Assembly: GCF_026625145.1 (NCBI RefSeq)
Contig: NZ_CP113088.1
Location: 248,001-312,000, forward strand
Origin: Lacinutrix neustonica
Lineage (GTDB): Bacteria; Bacteroidota; Bacteroidia; Flavobacteriales; Flavobacteriaceae
Direction of reading: 5' to 3'
Length of the DNA stretch: 64,000 nucleotides
Shown here in pieces: positions 30,471 through 39,603 of this stretch. How positions within the stretch are numbered: the first letter of the stretch is position 1; the number at the start of each line of letters is the position of its first letter. Both the position numbers and the translations under genes were made by a program. The notes beneath the pieces are model-generated. The model had not been told where the DNA came from. It saw only the letters and a list, made by a program, of their open reading frames with translations, and did no database searches.

Positions 30471-30626
30471 TTAATCATTATTTACAATAAATGCATGGAT
30501 AACACCTGGTAACCATCCTAAAATCGTTAGTAGAAGATTAATTAGAAAAGCAGTACCTAGTCCATGTTTTAAAAATACGGCTAATGGTGGTAATAAAAGG
30601 TTTAAAATAATAGTTAGTAAAGACAT
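30471..30626 (-). CDS. Pmp3/YqaE (UPF0057) small membrane protein
   Basis: 51 residues from the ATG at 30626, MSLLTIILNLLLPPLAVFL, with two membrane helices and the family pattern LPPLAVFLKHGLG and LTILGWLPGVIHAFIV. Members modulate membrane potential or salt/cold stress in yeast and plants; the bacterial role is unclear. An upstream in-frame ATG at 30653 would only add a charged extension not found in the family. Confidence 0.85.
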   Translation of the reverse strand: MSLLTIILNLLLPPLAVFLKHGLGTAFLINLLLTILGWLPGVIHAFIVNND

Positions 30627-30810
30627 GTTTTTTTGTTTTAAGTTGTCATGCAAATTAATAGTAAAGTCCTAAAAGAATTTGCTTAAACACGTTTAGTTTT
30701 AGTTCATTTGCGAAATTGCAACGGAGGCTTTTAGCTTCCGTTTATTAATCGGAGGGTAGTTGTCAATTGTAAGACTATCAGATGTTTCATATGAATAAGA
30801 TATAAAAACG

Positions 30811-30825
30811 TGGCACGCTAATTGC
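30811..30825 (+). promoter_or_regulatory. Sigma-54-type promoter of csp copy 1
   Basis: TGGCAC-GCTAA-TTGC is an exact match to the -24/-12 consensus TGGCAC-N5-TTGC. Transcription would begin near 30837, about 29 bases before the ATG at 30866. The same element recurs before csp copy 2 and in weaker form before copy 3. Confidence 0.7.
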
Positions 30826-30865
30826 CTTATATAAAGTAATTATTAAAATTAAATATATTATTATT

Positions 30866-31057
30866 ATGAGTAAAGGAACAGTAAAATTTTTCAACGATGC
30901 GAAAGGCTTTGGATTTATTACAGAAGAAGGCGTTGAAAAAGACCACTTTGTACACATTTCAGGATTAATCGACGAGATTCGCGAAGGCGATCAGGTTGAA
31001 TTTGATCTACAAGAAGGTAACAAAGGCTTAAATGCAGTAAACGTAAAAGTATTATAA
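30866..31057 (+). CDS. cspA: CspA family cold-shock protein, copy 1
   Basis: 63 residues, single cold-shock domain. RNP1 is KGFGFIT and RNP2 is HFVHIS; the N-terminus MSKGTVKFFNDA is typical. These proteins bind single-stranded RNA/DNA and melt structure at low temperature. It differs from copy 3 at only a few residues. The 5' leader also holds a hairpin (AACGGAGGC...GCTTCCGTT at about 30719-30740). Ends before a strong terminator that is duplicated with the gene. Confidence 0.95.
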   Translation: MSKGTVKFFNDAKGFGFITEEGVEKDHFVHISGLIDEIREGDQVEFDLQEGNKGLNAVNVKVL

Positions 31058-31077
31058 CATATAAGTTACTTTTTAGC

Positions 31078-31114
31078 AAAAGCCCATCAATTTAAATTGA
31101 TGGGCTTTTTTTTT
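31078..31114 (+). terminator. Terminator of csp copy 1
   Basis: A perfect stem AAGCCCATCAATTT / AAATTGATGGGCTT with a run of nine T. The identical stem follows copy 2; copy 3 has a shortened version. Confidence 0.92.
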
Positions 31115-31187
31115 GGTTTTTGAATATTATTTAAAGCGGGATGCTAAGAATTTATCATGCTTGTAATGTGTTAGTGTTTTAAGACAA

Positions 31188-31343
31188 CTAAAAATCTAAA
31201 ACATACCCTATTTCAAAAAAAATACCAGTCAATAGTAGCACTAGCACAGGTGTATAAAACTCCTTGTCATTAAAAAAGTCGCGTTCTCCCAATTTCCCCA
31301 CATCTTTCCCATATTCTTTTTTGAATTGACCATTAGTGAATCT
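31188..31343 (-). pseudogene. Remnant C-terminal fragment of an unidentified membrane protein
   Basis: An open minus-strand stretch of 51 codons without a start reads RFTNGQFKKEYGKDVGKLGE, then a hydrophobic segment TPVLVLLLTGIFFEIGYVL and a stop. The composition is protein-like (charged loop, one membrane helix), but a stop codon lies directly upstream. It sits between the two csp copies and may be left over from the event that duplicated them. Confidence 0.4.
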
Positions 31344-31387
31344 TCAAAAAATAAAAGTGAATATTAAAAAGAGAGGATTACAAAACA

Positions 31388-31402
31388 TGGCACACTAATT
31401 GC
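31388..31402 (+). promoter_or_regulatory. Sigma-54-type promoter of csp copy 2
   Basis: TGGCAC-ACTAA-TTGC, exact match to TGGCAC-N5-TTGC, embedded in a leader nearly identical to that of copy 1. Confidence 0.7.
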
Positions 31403-31440
31403 CTTCTATATAGTAATTATTAAAATTAAATTATATTACA

Positions 31441-31633
31441 ATGAGTAAAGGAACAGTAAAGTTTTTCAATGATGCCAAAGGTTTTGGATTCATAACTGAA
31501 GAAGGTTCAAACGAAGAACATTTTGTACACATTTACTGGATTAGTAGACGAGATTCGCGAAGGCGATGACGTTGAATTTGATCTACAGGAAGGTAAAAAA
31601 GGATTAAATGCAGTAAACGTAAAAGTTTTATAA
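31441..31633 (+). CDS. CspA family cold-shock protein, copy 2, interrupted by one extra base
   Basis: Frame is lost at 31534-31540, where HIS-GL is encoded in the sister copies: here ATTTACTGGATTA replaces ATTTCAGGATTA or ATTTCCGGATTA. Removing one base restores 63 residues with RNP1 KGFGFIT intact and SNEEH in place of VEKDH. Promoter and terminator are complete, so the gene probably works and the break is another event at the CCGG-like site, though a real null allele of a redundant copy is possible. Confidence 0.7.
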
Positions 31634-31653
31634 CACATAAGTTACTTTTTAGT

Positions 31654-31687
31654 AAAAGCCCATCAATTTAAATTGATGGGCTTTTTT
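31654..31687 (+). terminator. Terminator of csp copy 2
   Basis: Same AAGCCCATCAATTT / AAATTGATGGGCTT stem as copy 1, with six T. Confidence 0.92.
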
Positions 31688-31793
31688 ATTTCTATATCTG
31701 TTTTAAAGCTAAGGATCACCTCGTTTTCCACGAATAAAGAGTAAGTGTTCATATTATAACTGTGATCTCTTGAAAATCACGACGTATTTTTGA

Positions 31794-32165
31794 TTAAAAC
31801 AGCGTGTTCATTTGAAACGTTGCTATAAAAAGGAGCATTCCTATTGCTATCAATACGTGAAGACCGAAGCCAATATAGTTTAAAACTTGAACATAAGAGT
31901 TGTGGTGATAGCCTACTATGGAATAAAGCGCAACTATTAAAATACAGACTTCAAAACCTAATGCGAACGCTTCTCTAATGTCGAAGTGATGTTGCTTGAT
32001 GCTCAAATTTTTGTTAATCCAAAAAATAAACACACTTATCGCCACAACAGCATTGACATAAGACATTAATACTGTTGCTTTCAATATTTTGTACCCCACG
32101 ACAACGGCTACTAAATGGCCAATCAAAATACCTACTATTACTAAACTTAGAAACGTATTACTCAT
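31794..32165 (-). CDS. Four-helix membrane protein, function unknown
   Basis: 123 residues with four evenly spaced membrane helices (about 6-26, 32-50, 67-87 and 97-117). A short His-rich loop (KQHHFDIREAF) lies between helices 2 and 3 and GYHHNSY between 3 and 4; histidines could bind metal or haem but no family is recognised. Confidence 0.65.
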   Translation of the reverse strand: MSNTFLSLVIVGILIGHLVAVVVGYKILKATVLMSYVNAVVAISVFIFWINKNLSIKQHHFDIREAFALGFEVCILIVALYSIVGYHHNSYVQVLNYIGFGLHVLIAIGMLLFIATFQMNTLF

Positions 32166-32581
32166 AAAAATAATCGATATTTTTTTGCTTTTAACAGAAG
32201 ATATGGTTCCTAGCCAATCGCGATTTTTTATCCAATGATTCTCCGCAGAAAATTAGATACTATAAAGAGAAACGGTCTTAGGTTAATTAGCAAAATAGTC
32301 ATTTTTTTTCTGAAGAAACGTATTCCAAACCGCTTTTTCAGCAGACCGCCCATAACGGCGCTGCCTTTGATATAATAATAGACTATATTTCTTAATAAGC
32401 ACGTCGGCCTTGTGATCCTAAGTTTTATATTTTTATAAAACAGAAAAGGCGTAACCCAACGCCATTAGTTTTATTCTAAAGGAGATTTTCAATAGCCCAG
32501 CAATTTATTTTTTAAGCCTTTTTTATACCTGGTCGATAACTATATCTTTTAAAAACTATCAAAAACCAATAAAACTGTACT
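32166..32581. other. Intergenic region without a supported gene
   Basis: About 415 bases. A short minus-strand open stretch near 32220-32365 contains a basic sequence (GGLLKKRFGIRFFRKK) but no credible start context or family. No repeat or hairpin stands out. The distal end is the promoter region of the DEAD-box gene. Confidence 0.4.
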
Positions 32582-32589
32582 TATCTTTG
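32582..32589 (+). promoter_or_regulatory. Bacteroidota-type -7 element (TATCTTTG)
   Basis: TAnnTTTG, 16 bases upstream of the ATG at 32606, implying a very short leader for the helicase operon. Confidence 0.6.
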
Positions 32590-32605
32590 CCGCAAATAAA
32601 TTTTC

Positions 32606-33946
32606 ATGTCAAAACAATTTTCCAGCTTAGGGATTAATACTGCATTACAACAAAGTTTAGCCGCATTGAATATTACAGAACCTACGGCTATCCAAGCGAA
32701 AGTGATTCCTGTGATCTTAAATAAAGAAGACGATGTGGTTGCTTTAGCAAAAACGGGAACTGGTAAAACGGCAGCGTTTGGCCTGCCATTACTTCAGTTA
32801 ATTGATGTAGAGAACACAGAGGTTCAAGCCGTTATATTAGCTCCAACCGGAGAATTAGGACAACAAATTTATAATAACCTTGTAAGTTATGCCACTAATA
32901 GTTCGGAAATTTCTATTGCTAGCCTTTGTGGTGGCACGCCTGTAAAACCACAAATAGAACGTCTTAAAAAGGAGACACACATCGTTGTGGCGACCCCAGG
33001 ACGTTTAGTCGATTTAATAGAGCGTCAGGCCATTAACATTAAAAATTGCTCCTATTTAGTGCTGGATGAGGCAGATGAAATGGTGAGTGCTTTAAAAGAA
33101 AGTTTGGAACTCATTGTTAAAGTCCTTCCGAAATCGCGAAGAACCCTACTTTTTACAGCGACGTTGCCAGGCACTGTTAAGCAATTAATTCAAAACAACC
33201 TTTCCAATAAGGTGATACAGATTGAAGCTGAGATGGCTACTGTTGGTCATCAAGGGATTGACCACCAATATGTCGTCGTAGAGCCCATAGAAAAGTTACA
33301 TGTTTTAATGCATTTTCTTAATGCGAGAGTGGGAGCGCGCGGTATTATTTTTTGCAAAACGAAAGCAGCAGTTAACAAGCTTGCTAAAAATTTAGCGATT
33401 AATAAATTCTCATCCGGGGCCATTCATGGGAGTTTAATTCAAGGCATTCGCGATCGTATTATGGGACAATTTAGAGAAGGTCATATTGATATCTTAGTAG
33501 CTACAGATTTGGCCGCTCGGGGTATTGATGTTAAAGATTTGTCTTATGTCGTTAATTACCACTTACCAGATACTTATGATGCGTATGTGCATCGCAGTGG
33601 ACGTACAGCAAGGGCAGGAGCCTCCGGTTTAGCGTTAAGTGTGATTCAAGAAGACGAAGTAAAGGATATACCGGAATTTGAAGCAGAATTAGGGATCATT
33701 TTTAAGCCATTCAAAAAAGCAGATGCACAAAGCATTGAAGAGAATAACGGATTGTTGTGGGCTAAAAAGATTTTTAAAATAAAACCCAATCGCGAAGTTT
33801 CAGAAGATTTTAAAGGGAAGATAAAAACTATATTTCATCATTTAACGAAAGAAGAGTTAGTGGACAAAATTTCGGCAAATTATATTGCTGAAACCAAAAC
33901 GATTATTGAAAAACCAGCCATAACTAAAAAGAAAAAGAAACACTAA
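32606..33946 (+). CDS. DEAD-box ATP-dependent RNA helicase
   Basis: 446 residues. Q motif region ITEPTAIQ, Walker A AKTGTGKTA, motif II VLDEADEM, motif III FTATL, motif VI HRSGRTARAG, and a basic C-terminal tail (KPAITKKKKKH). Helicases of this type unwind structured RNA and help growth in the cold. Motif Ia reads PTGELG where the family has PTRELA; the affected codon lies in ACCGGAG (32846-32851), so Arg to Gly may reflect the same sequence problem as the indels. The next helicase starts five bases downstream. Confidence 0.9.
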   Translation: MSKQFSSLGINTALQQSLAALNITEPTAIQAKVIPVILNKEDDVVALAKTGTGKTAAFGLPLLQLIDVENTEVQAVILAPTGELGQQIYNNLVSYATNSSEISIASLCGGTPVKPQIERLKKETHIVVATPGRLVDLIERQAINIKNCSYLVLDEADEMVSALKESLELIVKVLPKSRRTLLFTATLPGTVKQLIQNNLSNKVIQIEAEMATVGHQGIDHQYVVVEPIEKLHVLMHFLNARVGARGIIFCKTKAAVNKLAKNLAINKFSSGAIHGSLIQGIRDRIMGQFREGHIDILVATDLAARGIDVKDLSYVVNYHLPDTYDAYVHRSGRTARAGASGLALSVIQEDEVKDIPEFEAELGIIFKPFKKADAQSIEENNGLLWAKKIFKIKPNREVSEDFKGKIKTIFHHLTKEELVDKISANYIAETKTIIEKPAITKKKKKH

Positions 33947-33950
33947 TCCT

Positions 33951-35262
33951 ATGGCAAATATTATAAAAGCACAGAAAGATATTTTAGCGAAACTAAATAT
34001 TGAAGCGCTAAACCCCATGCAGGAAGAAGCTCTTTTATCTATTGGTGCAGTAGAAAACACCGTGTTGTTATCGCCTACAGGTTCAGGGAAAACCGTTGCT
34101 TTTTTGTTACCCACTATGGAAGGCTTAGATAAAAATAGCGAACTCGTACAGCTTCTTATTTTGGTCCCCTCTCGTGAATTGGCGATTCAAATAGAGCAGG
34201 TAATTCGTGAAATGGGCTCGGCTATAAAGCAAATGCTGTTTACGGTGGTCGGCCCTTTACTAAAGATAAAATAGAATTAGCCCACCCACCAGCCATACTT
34301 ATTGGAACCCCAGGGCGTGTTGCCGATCATTTGCGTCGTGAAACCTTTAGTGTTGAAGCTATCAAAACCTTAGTTTTAGATGAATTTGATAAATCTCTAG
34401 AAGTCGGCTTTGAAAAGGAAATGAGTGAGATTTTATCACGATTACCGCATATTAAAAAACGGGTGTTAACCTCTGCCACTCAAGATATGGTTATCCCACG
34501 TTTTGTAGGATTAAAAGACGAAATAATTATTGATTATTTAGACTCAAAAACATCCCAGTTAGCCCTCAAAAAAGTAGTCTCTCCGAGATAAAAATAAGTT
34601 GCAAATTTTAGTGGATTTACTCCATCACATTGGTAACAAACCAGGGATTATCTTCTGTAACTTTAAAGATACTATTCAGTATGTGAGTGATTTTTTAAAC
34701 GAGAATGCGATTCCGCATGGCTGTTTTCATGGAGGCATGGAGCAAATAGATAGAGAACGGGCACTTATTAAATTTAGAAATGGAACACATCAAATCATCA
34801 TTGCTACAGATTTAGCGGCGCGAGGTTTAGATATTCCTGAATTAAACTATATCATTCACTATCAATTGCCACTAAAAGAGCAGGAATTCACACATAGAAA
34901 TGGTAGAACGGCAAGAATGAATTCGCAAGGAACAGCCTATGTATTACAATGGGAAGGGGAGTATTTACGAGACTTTATTAAAATACCCAACATTGAAAAA
35001 CTAGAATCGAAACCGGCAGAAATAATTTCAAAGTGGTCTACCTTGTTTATTTCTCGGCGGACGAAAAGATAAGATTTCAAAAGGTGATGTTGCAGGTTTA
35101 TTTTTTAAACAAGGGGGATTACAGAAAAATGAATTAGGGGTTATTGAATTAAAACAAGATTGTGCATTTGTTTCTGTGCCGCAAGATAAAGCAGAGGCGC
35201 TCGTACTCAAAACAAACAATACCGGACTAAAAAAGAAAAAAGTGAGAATTTATATCATATAA
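33951..35262 (+). CDS. Second DEAD/DEAH-type RNA helicase, three motif-linked indels
   Basis: Breaks at TCGGC 34218-34222, CCGAGA 34583-34588 and TCTCGG 35052-35057. Joined, 436 residues ending at the TAA 35260-35262. Motifs: SPTGSGKTVAF (Walker A), LVPSRELAIQ (Ia), GTPGRV (Ib), LDEFDK (motif II, a DEFD variant), TSAT (III), ATDLAARGLDI (V) and HRNGRTAR (VI). The C-terminus, ISGGRKDKISKGDVAGLFF, is the start of the DbpA-type RNA-binding domain. This makes it DbpA-like, probably in ribosome assembly. Operon with the preceding helicase. Confidence 0.87.
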
Positions 35263-35277
35263 ATTCTCACTTTTTTC
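35240..35277 (+). terminator. Terminator overlapping the helicase stop codon
   Basis: AGTGAGAATTTAT / ATAAATTCTCACT arms around ATCAT, followed by TTTTTT. The stem begins inside the last codons of the helicase gene, so the stop is in the loop region. Confidence 0.85.
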
Positions 35278-35317
35278 TTAATAAGCTTCTCACATGCTCT
35301 GTCTTATAAACCCATAA

Positions 35318-36622
35318 TTAATCTTCAGTAGAGGCTACTATTTTATTGATGCGTAATCTAAAATCTGGGTACCTCTTGTTTTTTGAATCAATAAAGGTTT
35401 CTGAATCTGAAGTTTTAGAGTACACATTAAAAAAGGCGCTATTGCCATACCAGTTTTCTAAATCTTCGTTGTTAGAGTTGTTTTCGATAAAAATATTGCC
35501 ATTGCAATTATTAAAATACATGTTAGTGAATTTTATTTTTTCCAAAGTGTCATTATCTAGAACAAAACTTTTTTCAAATACAGCGGCTGGATTAAAACCC
35601 GAAATTACACTTTTACTCATAGCCAATGACGTATGGTTAGAGACGTAGATGGCCTCGTTTACTAACCCAACATTAATGTCTGCTTGTAAATCTTTACTAA
35701 GATTTAATAAGGTTAGGTTTTGTGCCGTAACGGCGGTCTGTTTTTTAGTGAAATCGACTTCTTCTTTTGTGATATATGAAGAAACAGACAGACACCTTGA
35801 GCCATTAACACCGGACACGTAAGGGGATCGAATAGCCAAAGAATTACTAAGCGTACTTTGTGTTCCATAATTGAACGTATAATCGGTACCCTTTGATTTA
35901 TAAGAAATCATTTTGTTTAAATTCACTGCGCCACCTAATATATTGAAAGCGTTCCCGCCACAGTAACTAATCATTACGTTTTCTAAAACGGTGGCATTCC
36001 CTACACCAGCTAATGTAAGACCATTATAATATCCATGGTTTTTAGTTCTTTTTCCTGCGTATTCAATTCTTACATATTTTAAAATACCGTAATTACTTTC
36101 AGCATTATCACCGCCATAGCTGGTGTACGCAAACGATGATGGTTTTAAACCAAAATCTACGGCAGAGGCATTACCAAATTTATTGGTTGGCGCATCTCCA
36201 AGAATAAACAAGCCACCCCAATCACCTTCTTTTTTAACACCTCTATTAGAGGTGAAAATAATAGGGTCTGTTTCCGAACCCTCTGCTATTAAAGTAGCCC
36301 CTTTACTGATGGTTAGAGAACCATTGGTTGCGAAATCACCTAAAATAACCGTACCAGGTTCTATGGTGAGGGTTGTGCTATCGGTAACAAACACACTTCC
36401 TGACAATAAGTAAGTTTCTCTCTTTGTTAATTTAGTGTCTTGGGTAATATTACCGGTTAAGATTTGGGTTGGGGAACCATAATCCTCCGCTTTAGGTTGA
36501 AACTCTGTCCAAGAATTTAACCAGTTTTCTTCACCAGTTATCCCTTTTTCTTGTTGCGCATAAAGTGTCCCCATAAATAAAAGGGTGGCACCAATTGCTA
36601 TTTGTTTTGTGAGGCTTTTCAT
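35318..36622 (-). CDS. Secreted right-handed beta-helix protein
   Basis: 434 residues from the ATG at 36622, chosen because it starts a good signal peptide (MKSLTKQIAIGATLLFMGTL, cleaved after YAQ). Repeating TLTIEPGTVILG, SLTISKGATLIAEGS and DPIIFTSNRG rungs show a parallel beta-helix of the kind seen in Bacteroidota surface or outer-membrane-associated proteins. A longer reading upstream would add another hydrophobic segment before the signal peptide. Function unknown; related proteins occur with TonB-dependent receptors or phosphate-starvation loci, none of which is seen here. Confidence 0.8.
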   Translation of the reverse strand: MKSLTKQIAIGATLLFMGTLYAQQEKGITGEENWLNSWTEFQPKAEDYGSPTQILTGNITQDTKLTKRETYLLSGSVFVTDSTTLTIEPGTVILGDFATNGSLTISKGATLIAEGSETDPIIFTSNRGVKKEGDWGGLFILGDAPTNKFGNASAVDFGLKPSSFAYTSYGGDNAESNYGILKYVRIEYAGKRTKNHGYYNGLTLAGVGNATVLENVMISYCGGNAFNILGGAVNLNKMISYKSKGTDYTFNYGTQSTLSNSLAIRSPYVSGVNGSRCLSVSSYITKEEVDFTKKQTAVTAQNLTLLNLSKDLQADINVGLVNEAIYVSNHTSLAMSKSVISGFNPAAVFEKSFVLDNDTLEKIKFTNMYFNNCNGNIFIENNSNNEDLENWYGNSAFFNVYSKTSDSETFIDSKNKRYPDFRLRINKIVASTED

Positions 36623-36725
36623 AATTAGTAAATTTAGTTTAACAAATTTCTTACTTAAAATTATTAAGAGTGTTGCCAATACCATTAGGGTAAGTAGATT
36701 CATCTGTTTCATTTTAATTTAATTA

Positions 36726-36880
36726 CTATAATATAATCAAGAGTGATGCCAAAAAATTATAACCTGTTAAAGCGGCACTTATATAGAGATTAAAAAGTAA
36801 GGGCAGGGAATGAAAATAATTGATAAAGAACGCGGTGATATTGTTTGATAATAGTAATATTGCAAGATTGTTTTTAGTCA
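36726..36880 (-). CDS. Short hydrophobic protein (51 residues)
   Basis: Starting at the ATG at 36880 it is a single-pass or hairpin membrane peptide: MTKNNLAILLLSNNITAFFI followed by NYFHSLPLLFNLYISAALTG. The composition is that of a real small membrane protein, but no family is recognised and it lies directly upstream of the beta-helix gene in the same direction. Confidence 0.4.
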
Positions 36881-36926
36881 TTTTTTTTAAGACAAACTTT
36901 GGTGTTTCTTTATAATAAAATAATTT

Positions 36927-38463
36927 ATGAGTCAAAATATCTCAGATCAAGACATCACTTCTTGTATCGCTACACTTCAGAAGTTATTAGAGGATACCAA
37001 TCAGCTTTTTGATTTACCAGAAACACAACGCGTTGCACTATTTAAGGTAGCTGGCGAATTATCACGACCAAATCGTGATGAATTTCAACGCAGAAGAAAA
37101 GATGCCAAAAAGGCAGCAAAACGCAAAATGATTGCCCGAGATGTGCATGCCCGAAAAGAAACTGGTATTCGTTCAGCAAGAGAAGCCGCTGTTTTTGTAG
37201 CACCAAAACTATTAACCGCAGCTGTGCAAAAAGAAAAGCCAAAGCAATTAGAGTCACCAAGAAACTGCTATGTTTGTAAAACGGTTTATACACAATTACA
37301 TCATTTTTATGATACGATGTGTACCAGTTGTGGCGATTTAAATTATGCCAAACGTTTTCAAACGGCAGATTTAACAGATCAAGTAGCCGTAATTACGGGG
37401 TCACGATTAAAAATCGGGTACCACATTACCTTAATGTTATTACGTTACGGTGCAACAGTGGTTGCTACAACACGTTTTCCAGCAGATTCAGCCATACGTT
37501 TTGCCAAAGAAGAGGACTATCACGATTGGGCACATAGATTACATATTCACGGATTGGATTTACGTCATATCCCAAGTGTAGAAATTTTTTGTAATTATAT
37601 CGAACAGAAATACGACCGTTTAGATATTCTCATTAATAATGCAGCACAAACCGTAAGACGTCCTTCGGGTTTTTATAAACATATGATGGAAAACGAAGGC
37701 CTTCCTGTAGATCAATTACCTATTCTAGCTAGAGAATTATTAAAAGAACATCATTTGTGTTTGGAAGAATTATCGGCGTTAAGCGTTAGTACTTCAAAAA
37801 CCAGTAAAAATAATGTTTTACCTGTAACCTGGCATGGCCCGAGAACCAGGAATAGGCTTGAGAAACTCAGCAGAACTCTCTCAAATTCCTTACAGCTTTG
37901 ATAATTCGTTACAAACAGCAGAAGTGTTCCCTGAAGGGAAATTAGATGCCGATTTACAGCAAGTAGATTTAAGAAAAACAAATAGCTGGCGTTTAAAATT
38001 GGGAGAAATTGAAACCACAGAAATGGTGGAAGTGCAATTGGTAAATGCCGTAGCGCCTTTTGTTTTATGTAATCGATTATCAAACCTAATGATGAAAGAA
38101 AACACGGGCAAGAAACATATTATTAATGTGTCGGCAATGGAAGGGAAATTCCATAGGTTTAAAAAGGAAGACCGCCACCCACATACCAATATGGCGAAAG
38201 CGGCTTTAAACATGTTAACCCATACCTCGTCGGCTACTTTTGCAAAATCAGGTATCTATATGAATGCTGTGGATACGGGTTGGGTAACCGATGAAGATCC
38301 TGCAGAATTATCGAAAAAGAAAGTCGAAATCCATGATTTTCAACCGCCTTTAGATATTGTTGATGGTGCCGCACGCGTCATGGATCCTTTAATTGATGGG
38401 ATTAATACGGGGAAACATTGGAGCGGAAAATTTTTAAAAGATTATTTTCCTATTGATTGGTAA
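36927..38463 (+). CDS. Zinc-ribbon SDR-family oxidoreductase, one motif-linked frame break
   Basis: Joined over CCGAGA 37839-37844 it has 511 residues. N-terminal 110 residues are helical and basic ([17 protein letters not shown]), followed by a four-Cys zinc ribbon (CYVCKTVY...CTSCGDLNY). Then comes a Rossmann domain with [19 protein letters not shown] and [17 protein letters not shown], and a C-terminal part with [10 protein letters not shown]. The YxxxK catalytic Tyr is replaced: [12 protein letters not shown] has Thr at that place, with Lys kept. Cofactor binding looks intact, while classical catalysis does not. Confidence 0.82.
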
Positions 38464-38524
38464 GATTTAGAGTGTCAACAAAGCAAAAAATAAATACAGT
38501 TTTACTTTAATTGAATTAATAAGG

Positions 38525-39421
38525 ATGCCAAAACTCAGTTCAAAAGCTTTAATTATAGTTGCCTTTTTCGCCATTTATGTCATTTGGGGATCCACCTATT
38601 TGCTCAATAAAATAGCTGTGACCGCGTTACCGCCATTTTTCTTGGCTGCTATTCGCTTTTTCTGTGCGAGTCTCTTGATTTTCGGTATTTCGAAAATCAT
38701 GAAACTCGATTTATCGATTACCAAACGACAGTTTATTAATTCGGTTATTGTTGCTTTTTTATTCTTAGTGTATGGCAATGGGGTTTTTGTGTGGGCCTTA
38801 AAATATATTGACAGTGGTTTTGGCGCTTTATTAGCGTCTACGCAACCCTTATTCGTGTTGTTACTAATGCGATTGATGGACAATAAAAGAATGCAAACCA
38901 AATCGTTAGTCGGAGTTTCTCTTGGCATCATTGGGATGTATTTATTGGTGAGTCAGCGTGAATTAGTCACTAATGAATACACCTTGCTTGGGATTTTTAT
39001 GATTTTCACCTGCGTTTTTGGCTGGAGTTACGGCAGTGTCTTTGTTTCAAAAGCCAACTTACCAAAAAGCTACTTTGTGAGCACGGGCTATCAAATGGTA
39101 CTGGCTAGTGTGATGTTAACGGTGGCTAGCTTGTCTTTTGGTGAAGTTTGGATTTCACCTTTAGAATGGAGTACGGAGGTGAGCTGGTCCATGATTTTAC
39201 TTATTACTTTTGGTAGTGTGATTGCCTTTACGGCATTTAATTATTTACTTAAGGAGGTTTCTACAGAAAAAGTAGCGACTTCAGCCTATGTTAATCCCGT
39301 AATCGCTCTGTTTTTAGGCTGGTATATTTTAGATGAAACCTTAAGTGTGCAATCTATAATAGCCGCCGCGGTATTGTTAACGGGTGTCTATTTTATTACC
39401 AGCCGAAAGCGACTGGCCTGA
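38525..39421 (+). CDS. EamA family (drug/metabolite) transporter
   Basis: 298 residues with ten membrane helices in two five-helix repeats. Signatures are IYVIWGSTYLLNKIA in helix 1, FLAAIRFFCASLL, GALLASTQPLFVLLL in the first repeat and SAYVNPVIALFLGWYILDE in the second. Members export amino acids, metabolites or drugs. Isolated; 62 bases after the SDR gene. Confidence 0.92.
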   Translation: MPKLSSKALIIVAFFAIYVIWGSTYLLNKIAVTALPPFFLAAIRFFCASLLIFGISKIMKLDLSITKRQFINSVIVAFLFLVYGNGVFVWALKYIDSGFGALLASTQPLFVLLLMRLMDNKRMQTKSLVGVSLGIIGMYLLVSQRELVTNEYTLLGIFMIFTCVFGWSYGSVFVSKANLPKSYFVSTGYQMVLASVMLTVASLSFGEVWISPLEWSTEVSWSMILLITFGSVIAFTAFNYLLKEVSTEKVATSAYVNPVIALFLGWYILDETLSVQSIIAAAVLLTGVYFITSRKRLA

Positions 39422-39603
39422 TACCATTAGAGCTCGAAATAAACTTAGAACGAACTGTCATTTGATAATTAGGCTTATCTAATTATTTTCTTTAGTTTAG
39501 TATACGTAAGGGTGTCGTAGTTTTGAAATGATTTTCGATTGCCTTCAACTTTAGACTTTTTAATAGCATTATTAATACTTTAAAAAATCAGGAATTAACA
39601 ATC

